The position numbers and the translations under genes are program-made. From NCBI GenBank assembly GCA_019914995.1, contig CM034131.1, positions 6,790,501 through 6,854,500 of the forward strand: 64,000 nucleotides of DNA, written 5' to 3'. The notes below the pieces were generated by a model that made no database searches, was not told where the DNA came from, and was given only the letters and a program-made list of their open reading frames with translations. Numbering within the stretch: the stretch's first letter is position 1; every line of letters begins with the position of its first letter. Source of the stretch: Acanthochlamys bracteata. Taxonomy: Eukaryota > Streptophyta > Magnoliopsida > Pandanales > Velloziaceae. This document shows, piece by piece, positions 12,170 to 23,760 of the stretch.

Positions 12170-15100
12170 TTCTATGAATTGCCACTTGCTAACTAGTAGC
12201 TTTGTCAATTTACTACACCAATCTGTTGTTGACCTCCCCTTTAGCTGCATGATATGGAGCAACGAGCAGAGACTAAAACTTTCAAGTCATCCATCTCACT
12301 GAAAATATCTGGCTCACGATTATAATCCTGCTCAGAAAGAGAACAGAAGGCAAAGAAAACTAAAACTAAAATTTGTTTCTAGTTGAAATGATCAGGCATA
12401 CTTCTAGGTGCAAATCATACCTCTTCTATTAGCACAACACTGCTTTGACCTTGTGGTTTACATCTAGATCATAAAGTGTTTTCTCTAATCATTTGAATAT
12501 CCTGCAAACATGGATGATCATCAATGAGACTCCTGTGGACTATAGCTGTCTTGGAGTGATCAGCAAAAGCAATGAGCACAAAAATAAGTTCTTTCAGATG
12601 TGCTTGTTATTCTTAGCCCTATATAACCATTTGGACTTTGAGCTACAAAAAGATGGCTCGTGGCTGTATGAAAATGTATCCATTTTCTGCACTCTCTTAT
12701 CATGATAGTGTTGTTACCAGATAGAAGCAAAGACAAGAAAGTTATCAAGACAAAAGTGCTGGATAATAACCTTTTCCCTGAACAAGTGATCACTGAAGTC
12801 TAACCTATCAACATGAAGTAGCCCCATGTAAAAGAAGATAGATTCAATTTTATCCAAAAATAATAACAACTATAGCTAAGTAGCTAACCAGTATCTAAAA
12901 TTGAAGCATACTGTCTCAGCACTAAGATGCAGACATGCATATGTGAACCAAGCATGAGAGGCCAAATAGTCAAATACTATAAGCAAGATACATACTCTTC
13001 CCACTGAGAATGTGAATGTAAGAAATTAGTTTTCAAAAAATGTCGCCAAATAGTTAAATACTATAAGCAAGATACATACTCTTCCCACTGAGAATGTAAT
13101 TGTAAGAAATTAGTTTTCAAAAACTGTCCAGGTCAAGTTTTCTCCTCTGTACAACAAACAACAGCAAAAACTTGTAACATACATCTCCATGAGATAACAG
13201 AAATGGAATAGCTAACCACCAAACATAAGCAAGTATATGTTCTACTGAATCATAAGGCATCAGGTGCAATATATTCCATAACATAACAATTAATTTCCAA
13301 TTATATGGGACAAAATCATCATGCACAAAAATATTCTGACCTACTATTTCAATGATCCTAGATGCACTCAGAAGCCCAAAGTCACATGCGTTAACTGCCT
13401 GCAAATCAATACATCAGGATCGAGTAATCTGAGTTACCTATTTCTGGCTCGACGCAGAAGGCTTGTTGCTTTAGTTACGTGATCTATCCAAAAAATGATG
13501 AGTTAATGACTCAACAGGGACTTGTATGATCACATATACCAACACGATACTAGGAGACCAAAGAATCTGTACCTCAAAAACCTTTACATTATCAGATCAA
13601 ACATACTACTGCCTATCAAATGTTATCGATTCACTACTTCTAAGGACAACTTTAGCTATTCATCCACATCCCAGGTGCTAGAATAATAGCATCCCCTACG
13701 ATCTCAGCTTTCTCCAAACTTTGAGATGATACATATTTCAAAGATGGATAGGCTTTTCAGCTTTACAGCCAGACTAGGTAGTTGGTAGTAAAACTTATCA
13801 TTAAGCTGTTTCTCAGTTCACTGCTGTTAAATGAAGTTGGCTCCTTAATATATCAACACCATCACATATAAAACTTTATTAGAAATAACCTAGTCTGGTT
13901 CCAGATAATGTTATTTCCAACAAAAACAGTTGCAGCAACAACAGCAGTGAGAAAAAGAAAAACACAAGAAGGAAAACAATACTAAAACCATTTCAATACA
14001 TTTCAGTGGAGTTTAACTCAAGCCAAAGGATGCTGGAAATACACTTCTCATATGGACTGAACCAATGGGATCATACTTTAGCATGTTTAACCCACTCAAC
14101 TCATCGGAACAGTTTGATCACATCCGATACAATCTTATTCTTATAACAGTTTCTTCCCACATGCACATCCTATTATTTTCTATCACCATTACTATAACAT
14201 GAGCGAAGTCGCCTTCACACAAATAATGGAAACTGGGACGTCAAACAAGGCCAGCCAAGACAAAGCTGAAACACTTGCATCCAGTAAGGCATTCACTAAC
14301 TAAATTATAGACAGTCATATACTCAGTACTTCACGTCAACTGAAAGAATAACGAAGAAATGTACAGATAGGAAAGAAATCATAGAAGAAAAGACAATACC
14401 TTCTCCACTGTAGAAAAACTCTGAACAACCAATGGCAGAAACACACAGTACCACTAAGCTGTACAGTGTGCTTCAAAGAAGGAGCCATCTTGCTAAAAAA
14501 CACTGGAAGAGCAGCATTTATTTCCTTAAGTGAGAACTCAATGACTCTGAGATGTAATCACATACCCGCAGGATATCCAAACATTGCAAACACTTCCTTA
14601 GAAAGTGGAGCAACCCGAAATAAAGCATCCCAAGGAATTGATCTATAGATAGCTGTTAATAGCAACTAGTCAAAATCGAAGAAGGAACATTTCAGTGCTT
14701 TTGCTAGTGAAAAAGAAATAAACCTAAATGGATAAATTAAGGCTTTCCTAATCAAATTTCTGGACACATTAAAATACAATAATAACAATTATACCAAGTA
14801 TAACATACCGAATAGAAATTCCAAGCATTACAGATAACCGCCCCCACCACGCACCACCCCCTCCCCCCCACCCAAACATGCTAGCCATAGACTTGAGACG
14901 CAAATATGGAATACCACACCAAATCAGCATGACGAATTATAAGAATGGTGGCTCGGCTCAATGCTCCCAATGGTTCCTCAATGGCCCTCGTGGAATTAAG
15001 TAGCAGTTGCCCTCTGGTGACAAAGAATTTACCATGACCAATGTCCACGTCAGAGCTAAACTCCAATTCTGTCTACAAAGAACGTATTGTAGTTGTTGAC

Positions 15101-16735
15101 TGTGCGCATGACTTGAAATTTTAAAGCATGCAAATTATGAAACTTATTGAACATTTACACAAGCAAAAATACATAAATTCAATGTCAGTTAGTGGAATGG
15201 AAAGAAAATTTTGTGATAGGTCTAGACTTGAAAACTGCCATTTAAGAAACCATGGCATCAAGATAATCAACATTTCAATTCACTAGTCCTATGAAAAGCA
15301 AGCCCTTAATGTTCTGTATAGGATGAGTCTATGTGTGGAGGCTTTCAAGAAAGACCACCTTAAAAGTTACAGCATTATTTAGGGATTGGCTCCCACCGCA
15401 ACCTACCTCCAAGTTTAGGCAAGTAGTAAAAAACTTGCCTAAACTTGGCACTTTTAGAAGCAAATGCTAGAAGTTCATTAACCCTACTGTTTTCTTGCTA
15501 CTCCTTCTAACATATGGCACTTTTAGAAGCACAGAGCTTTATGTAATGAACAGTATGATTATCTTAAGGTCCCTTTAACTCAGCATAAAGATCTTAGCAA
15601 TTTACAATTTTCACCACATTTTTTCCTAAAAATGTGCACTTGATCAATGACCCAGATCCCAGACCCAGCAACTCCACACTTCAATCAACAGTAGCAGATT
15701 ATATATTCAGCTTTATTTTGCCTTTTGTCTCTAGATGTGCACATAAGGAGAGATACAGCCTGAAGGGACCTCTCATGACAAAGGAAGTGATGCCACAAGC
15801 AATTGTCTAGTAATGTCAAGATACCTGCATTCCATCATCCAGAAGCATGTCACCAATCTTCTCATTTACTAAGCCCTGACTAAATTGAAGACAAGCCGAC
15901 AGCTTATCATCAAGAAGCACAGTATGAGGGTCCAAAAACCATACTTTTCAGTCATGAAGGCAGCAGTATCACTTCTACTTGATACTATATCAATCCTAGT
16001 GGAGGTCTCATAAGGTGTCTTCCAATCATTTTAGCCTCATCACCACCATCATAACCCTGAAATACAAAAAAAATGAAACTATCACTACTGAAGCAATATC
16101 TTGTATCTTGTATTAGACCATCAGACAGTATCAGTGTTTAGTAGAACAAATCAAAATAAGTTCTGTACAACAAGTTTTCAAGTAACTTCTCCTCCATATG
16201 ACACAAAGTAAACAATATATAAAAGTCAAACATTTTTTCCCTGCACACGTAAATCTCAATTCGCAACAAACGAGAAAAGAAGCATATGATTGGCAGAGAA
16301 AATACTAAAAAATAGAGAGGAGAGAGTTCTACCATGGTGAGAACGAGAGGTGATATCCCGGCATTATCGAAGGTTCGAGTGTGAAACTCGACAACTGGTG
16401 TCTTCCCGTTCCCTCCCCAAGTCAAGTTTCCCACACTCACCACCGGCACCGGCATCCTGCAATAAAAAATAACTCATCAAACCCTATTAAACTCTAGAAG
16501 CAGCAGCAGTCGAGAGAGACAGAGAGAGAGATGATGTCTGTGAGAATGAAGGAAAGAAGAGGAATAGAGAGCACGGCGGAGAAGGAGAGAGAAGCAGTAG
16601 AAAAGAGAAGCGGCGGAGAGTAGAGGGAGGAGAGACCGGTGTAACAACAGAAGCGAACAAATGCAGGAGCCCGCGCGTGCCGGTGATCTCCGAGAGAATC
16701 TTCCACGCTCTCCCCATTCTATGATGATGATTCAA
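12170..16735 (-). pseudogene. LPXK-like tetraacyldisaccharide 4'-kinase pseudogene
   Basis: Plant LPXK belongs to the mitochondrial lipid A-like pathway and phosphorylates a disaccharide precursor. The minus strand shows a first exon from about 16717 (MGRAWKILSE). A second exon begins at 16456 (MPVPVVSVGNLTWGGNGKTP) with an intact P-loop. Later blocks lie near 16054-15790 (GYDGGDEAKMIGRH..., ...EKIGDMLLDDGMQ), 15070-14900 (ALSRATILIIRHADLV), 14550-14400 (EINAALPVFFSKM, SLVVLCVSAIG), 12810-12770 (HVDRLDFSDH) and 12330-12170 (DYNREPDIFSEMDDLKVLV). It is disabled. After GRHLM the frame hits TAG near 15992 while homology continues as ETSTRIDIVSS in another frame. Another shift lies between LIPRGPLR and EPLGALSR, and exon 1 also seems shifted. 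An 84-bp tandem duplication (12961-13128) lies inside. Splice sites are partly preserved, pointing to a decayed genomic copy. Confidence 0.82.
12961..13128. repeat. Tandem duplication, 2 x 84 bp
   Basis: Copies at 12961-13044 and 13045-13128 both begin GCCAAATAGT and differ at only a few positions. They lie within the LPXK-like pseudogene, outside its recognisable exon blocks, so the duplication probably occurred in an intron or after inactivation. Confidence 0.9.
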
Positions 16736-16739
16736 TTCT

Positions 16740-18930
16740 CAGCTTCCCAAAATTGGGCATAATTAGAAACAAGTATCCATAGCCAATTACTCCTGGCCCA
16801 AATAAATTGACATAATTATGCTGGGCTTTACAATCTAACAAGTCCATTTATTCAAATCAAAATCGGAGACATTTCTTACAAGTTTTAAACTAAAAAAATT
16901 ATTTTGAAAAAACATTTATTTGAAATTTCTAACAAGGCCATACCATGCTGTTATTGTTCTTTACTACACATATATGTGGATCTATATCTTTGCTTTTCGC
17001 TTTGAACAGATCAAGCAATTAAACGATGAAGAAGTGAGATTCAAATCCAAGATTTGCACTAGAAACTGTGATAGCTTGATACATCGTTATCAAATAACTA
17101 GAACAACAGACCATGAGTTCTCCTCTTTCTCAATCTCTCTCTATCTGATCACTAGCAAATTAACAACACTGTTTGAGTTAAACATTGTACTTATTACAAT
17201 GTTTAAACTAATGTTTGATTCTTGGATTTCATCTTGGGATTTATCAACAATCTTATTAATCTTGAGATTGTTTAGGAGGAGGGAGATATAGGAAAGTTTC
17301 TATAGTAAATACATCAATTTTAATTTCTTTGCAAAAGTAGCCGTTCAGAATCAAGTTAAGAGTTCATATTCCTTCTACTATTAAACATAAGGAAATATAG
17401 GAAGGTGGGCTAGCCTTATTGACTTCTAATATGCACGAAATCCTTGTGATCTCATCATCAAGATTGTTAGACATCTGTAAGATACAAGAGCTATTTATAT
17501 GCAGATTGTGAGTGGAAAGCTCAAGCTGGCAACATCTGTGTTTCTTCTTTTGATTGGAGATGCAGTGGTATATGCAAATCTGCAGAAAAGATCAAAGAGA
17601 TCCACCAGAGGTGTGGAGAAGGAGAAAAAGCCTTGTGGAATGCAGTTTTTTAGCTTAGAGCATTTCGAGTGGACAGTGACTACATGAGTCAACATGTACA
17701 GGACGTGGTAGGGAAACTGCGGTTGATTTTTGCTTGCTATTTTAAAGGTGGACATTTCCGTTTTGCTTGTGAAATGCCCTGCTAAAAGTTAGCAAAGCAG
17801 TAGCTCATAGATGATAGAGAGAAAGAGAAAGCAGTGTTAGAGGAGAGGCTTCAGGCCTCCCAACACCTGCATTCTTTAATTTAATTGTAAAATAATTTCC
17901 TTTTTTATAAGAATGTATAATATCTAGTTTTACGTTCTTGACAGCTACTGATTTCGTGGTGGTGATTGAATTGTTTGATATACAAGATATTATATTGGAG
18001 ATGATCAAGATGTTGAGTTCATATATATCAGATGTTGTTAGTTTCTGGTAAATGTGTTATAGTCTTGCATTGCAAGCTGATCTCTACATAAGTTAATTTT
18101 GTTATCGGTGAGTTTCAGTAGTGATTTTTTCATATTTTTCTTGAGAGAGTTAAAATTTTCCTTGCGTGAATGGATACCTGGAACTCCTCAAGGAATTGAA
18201 GAGAAAATGAGAAACATTTACAATGGGAAAACAAGAAAACTTTGTCTATCAAAAAGAAGATAACAAGAAAATCTCAAGCAACAAAGCATGGGTGTATTCC
18301 TTAATTAATTTTTTTTCCAGGTAACAAGAGACTTTTGATTGTTTTTTTCTCCTAGAAAGCTCTAAGGTGGTCCTTTTGACATTGGATTATGTGATGTCAA
18401 TATCCACACAACGATACAACATAGTACACTTCAATTATTCTGGGAGTCAGTAAAGTTTATTACTTTCCAGCTCTCCACCATTTTCTCATGAGTAATAGAA
18501 ACTTTCAAAGGTCCTAACTTCATATTTATCATCACAAAAGAACAAAGAAGTAAAAGGAAAGAGATTTCTTACTCAGATTCTTAGCCAAACAAAGAAAACT
18601 AACCAGCCTACTGATTACCTATTTCATTTTGCATTATCAATATCACAGTCATTTACACTAGAGTGTTGTATATTCATTAATTTCTGTTATTAGTGTACGG
18701 AGACACAAAAAAGAAAAAAACAAAAGAAAAGTTTGTAGAGTTCCCTGCAAGTAATGGACAAGCCTAGTGAAGACCAACCAGCAAGCAATAGCACGGCAGC
18801 ATTCGCAAATAAGAAGACGCCAGTTCACATGTGGAATCATTGTTGCACTTCACTCCTGGTGCAACTAAAAACCAAAAGCTCTCCACTAAACCACAATTAC
18901 ATTTTCTTTTCTTCTAAAATTTTCCACCTT
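16740..18930. other. Intergenic region between LPXK pseudogene and CASPL gene
   Basis: A few short frames occur, one of 123 codons at 16920-17291, but none has a recognisable family pattern or a convincing start. The last few hundred bases presumably form the promoter of the CASP-like gene. Confidence 0.4.
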
Positions 18931-19006
18931 CTTCATTTTGCTCTCTCCTCTAGCTTCTGTTCAACAAAAAGCTAGAAAAAGTCTTTCTTCATTGTTCAGG
19001 AGCAAC

Positions 19007-19774
19007 ATGAGGAGAAATATTGAAGGTGATACCAAGTCCAACAGTTCAGGTTCAAACCAAAACAACAAGGTTTTCAAAAATGTGGACACGTTCATCAGGC
19101 TATCTGTTATTCCCTTCTGTGTTGCTTCTTTGTTAGTGATGGTGAAGAACAAGCAAGTCAGTGATGATTATGGCAAGGTTAATTTCAGCAGTATGTCAGG
19201 CTTGAAGTAAGAAAAAACAATCTCCTTCTTTTGTTTTTATTTCTTTTCTTGTTGTATTTATTCATAATGAAAATTTTATCAGGTACTTGGTTTGGACCAA
19301 TGCAATCTCTGCTGGGTATTGTTTTATTTCAACTATATTGAAATTTCTAAAAATCTCAACTAGCAACTGGTTCTTCTATATCTTAGACCAGGTAACTCTT
19401 CTTACTACTTAGAGTCTAGTTCAACTTATAACAAAAAAAAAAAAAAAAAAAAAAAGGAACTTATTAAATCTCCATTAATGTTTCTTGTTTCATTGTTTTG
19501 CAAGGTGATGGCATACTTGTTAGTGACTTCATTCTCAGCAGTGTCTGAGATAGTATACTTGGTACATGATGGAGATAAGATGGTTACATGGAGTGAAGTC
19601 TGTAGTTATTTTGGAAAATTCTGCTACAGGATTCAGATTTCATTAGTGCTACATGTTGTAGCACTTCTTTGCTTCATTGTTCTGTCTTTGATCTCTGCTT
19701 ATAGGCTTTTCAGCAGCTTTGATCCACCTTCTTCTTCTATTGATTCTACAGAAGTTGTACAACAGAGAGAGTGA
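19007..19774 (+). CDS. CASP-like membrane protein (CASPL2 group)
   Basis: Exons 19007-19206, 19283-19391 and 19505-19774 give 192 residues with phase-consistent GT-AG introns. The product is a four-helix MARVEL-type protein of the Casparian-strip membrane domain protein family. These proteins form plasma-membrane scaffolds; the functions of most CASPL members are not known in detail. Visible features are a short basic, Ser/Asn-rich N-terminus, then helix 1 starting in VDTFIRLSVIPFCVASLLVM. The loop conserved in the group has YGKVNFSSMSGLKYLVW. A second helix carries ISAGYCFISTILKF, a third VMAYLLVTSFSAVSEIVYL, and the last ISLVLHVVALLCFIVLSLISAYRLF. Length and intron number fit the family. 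An upstream in-frame ATG at 18938 would add 23 residues, but the 19007 start matches the usual N-terminal length. A run of about 25 A (19432-19455) lies in intron 2. Confidence 0.9.
19432..19456. repeat. Poly-A tract in CASPL intron 2
   Basis: A homopolymer of about two dozen A residues lies between exons 2 and 3. It is prone to length variation and sequencing error but is outside coding sequence. Confidence 0.85.
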
Positions 19775-21152
19775 CTGATTCTGCTTGCTTTTTTTTCTTA
19801 AGCGAAAGAGTTGAAAAGTGAAAAACAGGAAAGAAAGAAAAGAAAGAAAGGAAGTTGTAATGTTTTCCATGTTTCTGTTCAAATCACGGTAGTTTTACGT
19901 GTAAATTATTATTTGCTTTCTTCACTACTGTTGGTTCATCTATAGTTATAATTCATTAAATTTTTACACATTTAAGATAATGATTTGATGGGGTTTGCAT
20001 TGCCGATGCATAAGGAATCCTGCGGTTGATGCAAGTGGGATGTGGAATGAAATGGCAATGAGTTGAATGTCTTTATTCAATATAGCTCTGGAGAAAAGGA
20101 CAGAAGCAATTGTCAATTACTGTTCAGTGTTTCAAGATATATAGATTTACTGCTATTAAAAACAAGCATTTAACTCGGCAAGAAAACACATTTGCTTTTA
20201 CCCAAAAATCGCACCATATCAATAATTTGGCACTATCCAATAATCGAAGTCAGCTGGAGAGCACCGAATCTTTTGACCTTGACAATAAACAGAATGAAAT
20301 GGAAGATAGCTTGAAATGTGTTGGAATTTCAAATTGAAACGACAACGGAAAGTAGAGAGTGTTCTTCCAAGTGAGGCAGGTAAGGTAACTCAAACATATT
20401 AAAGATACCAACAAGTAACATCAATACTTCAACATTTATATGCTGAATTAACTTCTTCCCCTAATCGCTACCTACTTTTCCTTCTCTTTGTTGTTTTTTA
20501 CTTCTGCTCGGAGCATACACTACTTTCCGTTGCAGGTCATGGATCAGAAGCACCGAAGTTGACAGGACCAGTGGAGCAGCGGAGAAGGTGACAACTCAGG
20601 CAAGAACAGCAGCAAAAGTAACAAGTAGAAGGAGCAAGCAAAAGAGAGTTGGCCATTACCGAAATTGTTGTGCTCTTTTTTAAGCTTTAACCTTGGTGTG
20701 GTTACTAATTGTATTTCCAGCTCTCTCCTGTTTCTAAAAGATCCGCCTCTGTCACCACCACCTTAACAAAATGACAAATTACATTCTTAATATACTAGAA
20801 AAACTTCGTAGCGCTCTCACAATATGAATAAACAGGATGCCAACATACTCAATAAGTTAATTTATCATAATAAAGCAACCGATCCTATGATGAACTAATT
20901 ATCTACTCCGAATTATTTCCTAGGCCATCCACAAATTGAACATGAGACAAAGATTGATGAGCACAATTGGGAGACTATAACGCTAAAGATCCCTGAGAAA
21001 CTACTAACAAGTATCCAAACTTCAAAGACAATTACTTAAAAAAAACTTCAACCACAGCTCGAGAATTTATCAGGATTTTGAAGAACTACTTCCAACTTTC
21101 TGCATTTTTTGGCAGTCTAAGTAATGCTCAGGAAACTTCAGCAAACAGGAGC
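19775..21152. other. Intergenic region downstream of CASPL
   Basis: It starts with the CASPL 3' UTR. No recognised gene follows. A frame at 20110-20337 has no family features. Confidence 0.4.
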
Positions 21153-21155
21153 TTA

Positions 21156-23757
21156 GGGGCTGTTTGGATTGGCTTTTTTCAACTTATAAATTGAAAAAAG
21201 TTTCAAACAGTGATTTAAGGCGTTTGGATGTATGACTTATAAGTAATTTTTTTGACTTATAAATTACCAAAAATAAAAGCTACAAATACTAACTTTTTCA
21301 AAAAGTCACACGAAACTTTTTTCACCTATGCCGGAAATGACTACGTTACCCATCTTAAGTTCATTTAATTACACACGTATATACGTCCTGTACTCATCCT
21401 TCATTTTTTTTTATCTCTCATTTCTCTCCTCCCTCCCAAATGCGCTCGTCGCTCCCCTACAATCCCTTCTCCTGCAGCCATGACTCCAGCTTCCTCGACG
21501 CCAACTTTTCGTCTTCTCTTTCTCCAGCTTTCTTCTCCTGATGAACATCCTTCGTATTTTCTTCAACGAAGCCGAATCGAAACCTTCAGGGTTTGGCTTG
21601 TTGGAAATATTTGACGGCATTCGTCAAATTGGTGAGATCTCTGCTCTCTTTTCTATTTGATTCGATTTAATCAATCAAAAGATTAAGAGAATTCTCAATT
21701 TTTAAGAACATTTCTGAAGTTTATATGATTGAAACGGAGCTATTGATTTTGAAGTTTGAATTGTTTCCTTGCTGGTAGAGGAAGACCTGTTGCTCTTTTT
21801 TGTAGATAATTAGGAAATGTTTCACAAATCTAGACTTCTTTGTTTGTACGATCTTCTAGCTTCGTTTTGTTGAAGCTATTATTGTTGCATATTTTTAGCA
21901 TATGAATTAAACTCCAGAGTCAATATATACATCGCATTATTTTTAGGTTATTCTGATGATAACTATGATCAACTCAAGTCAAACATTTAAAAAATAGTCT
22001 GTACATACTCATGCATGATGGACTTCAGTTACTTTTCATCATATAGTTGTTTTTGTTATTTCATTTTTTTTTGCCTTTTTTTTATATTATATTTTGAAAG
22101 TGGATGGTTGGATTTTGTAACTGCCTTCTCCCATTCAGGTGTCACTATGTAATCTGGATTTCTAAAATCTTCTGTTACTATCAACCTTGTTCGTTGAATT
22201 TTTTTCTAAATCTATTTGTTAATTACTTTATTGAATTGTAGAGTGGCAGAAGTTTGGCATTCAGTTGTCTAATTTACATCGTCATATATTTTCTCAAGGT
22301 TTAGTCCCTCTTTGCAACAACTGTAATGGTGTAATCTGTTGAAGGAGCAACTGAAGTCTGACTTTGATTATACGTTTGCGTTTTCTTTGCAGGTCTTTTA
22401 ATTGCCAGCAAAGCAGAAGCTAAGATAGAGGTTTGTTTCAGGCATGGTGTGTGGAGTACCTTTGATAACGTATACTTTAAGGAGGAACTGCTACTTTTTT
22501 TATAAGCATATCTGCACATTAAAAGAAGAGTTTTTTTCTTTCCAGCTGTGGATCTTATACCAAACAGAGGCTGTACTGTTATATAGTTTCTAGTTATTTT
22601 GACACAAATGGATGCAGTTTTTTACATGAGTATCCTAAAACCTCTCTATGTATTTAATTGTTATTGTTGGACTTTCAACTTGTTAAGCAAATTCAATGTT
22701 TTGATTTGCTTTTCATATCCTTGCACCTTTTTGTAGAAAGAGTGAATGTGAGAGAGTTTGGTTCAAATTACCATAAGCACATTATAAAAGTTCAGGGAAT
22801 GCCGAAAGCCAGGAGGGCTGCTGCCTAATTTTTATTTTTGCTATTCTTTCTTTGGTCCAGATTGGGATCAAAGCCTGTCTTTGTACTTATTTGCTTGGAT
22901 TGACAGCATATTTAGTTATATAGACTGTGCTTTACGCTTCTGTTCATGCGTTGATTGTCTCCTTAAATTTCAGAAAGTATAGTGCATGTAGTCCATAATA
23001 GTTGTAATTGAGAGCTATTGTGAAGCAAGTGTTGTATTTGGGTGATATGAATTTTATTTCAATATCTGTAGATTATTTGTTTGATGTATTTTTTTATTTA
23101 TTTACGAATCCAGTTGATGTATGGTAGCTATTAGTTGGTGTGGAATAATATTTCTTATAAAAACGATGAAAGCTACTCAGATTTTGGAGCGTGAGAAGAG
23201 TTTCCAATTACTAACTATTCTTTCTAATTCAACATAAATGTAAACTTATTGTTGTAAAATTGCTGAAGTATTTATTCATTGGCTGTTTTATATGCAAGTA
23301 TCAATTACTAGCAAAGCATATTTTACATTTTACAATTTATTAGTTCATTACTTATTCATTATAATAAATTATAATATATATATATTTATAAATTAGTTAC
23401 ATCTTTATAACTAATTATTACTTTATAATATTAATTAGTATTAGAAAATATTCATGAATTTATTATTAGTGTTAGGAAATACTAAGAAAAAAATAAATAA
23501 TACATACAAAAATATTTATAAATTATATATAACTTATTATATAGTTAAGAATATTTCAATCATTTATGTTTTTATTCAACTTTTCGGCTCTTATTTGTCA
23601 AACACTCTTTTCAACTTTTTTTAAAAAAAAGTTAGATTTATCCAAACACGCATCTCATTTTTCTAAAAAAGTTAAAAGTTACTTTTTTTTAAAAAAAATT
23701 TAAAAAATAACTTTTGTCAAAAAAGTACAAAAATTTTAAGTTTAACCAAACGGTCTC
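21156..23757. mobile_element. Harbinger/PIF-like non-autonomous element, 2.6 kb
   Basis: The left end GGGGCTGTTTGG and the reverse complement of the right end GAGACCGTTTGG match at 9 of 12 positions. The trinucleotide TTA flanks both sides (21153-21155 and 23758-23760). G-rich ends of this type with a TTA duplication are typical of PIF/Harbinger and Tourist elements. Each end also carries a second inner GTTTGGAT-containing unit (near 21219 and 23642), so the subterminal regions mirror each other. No transposase or MYB-like partner frame is recognisable. The interior (about 21400-23300) has ordinary base composition and begins with a CT-rich leader-like stretch followed by a GGTGAG donor-like site. 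That could be captured host sequence or the worn core of an autonomous element. Two independent solo MITEs could also explain the ends, but the matching flanks favour one unit. Confidence 0.6.
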
Positions 23758-23760
23758 TTA

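Noticed and set aside
16920..17291. Plus-strand frame of 123 codons
   Set aside because: It opens on a non-ATG codon, is low in complexity and matches no family I can recognise.
18938..19006. Upstream in-frame start for the CASP-like protein
   Set aside because: It would lengthen the N-terminus beyond the usual family length. The ATG at 19007 begins the typical short basic N-terminus.
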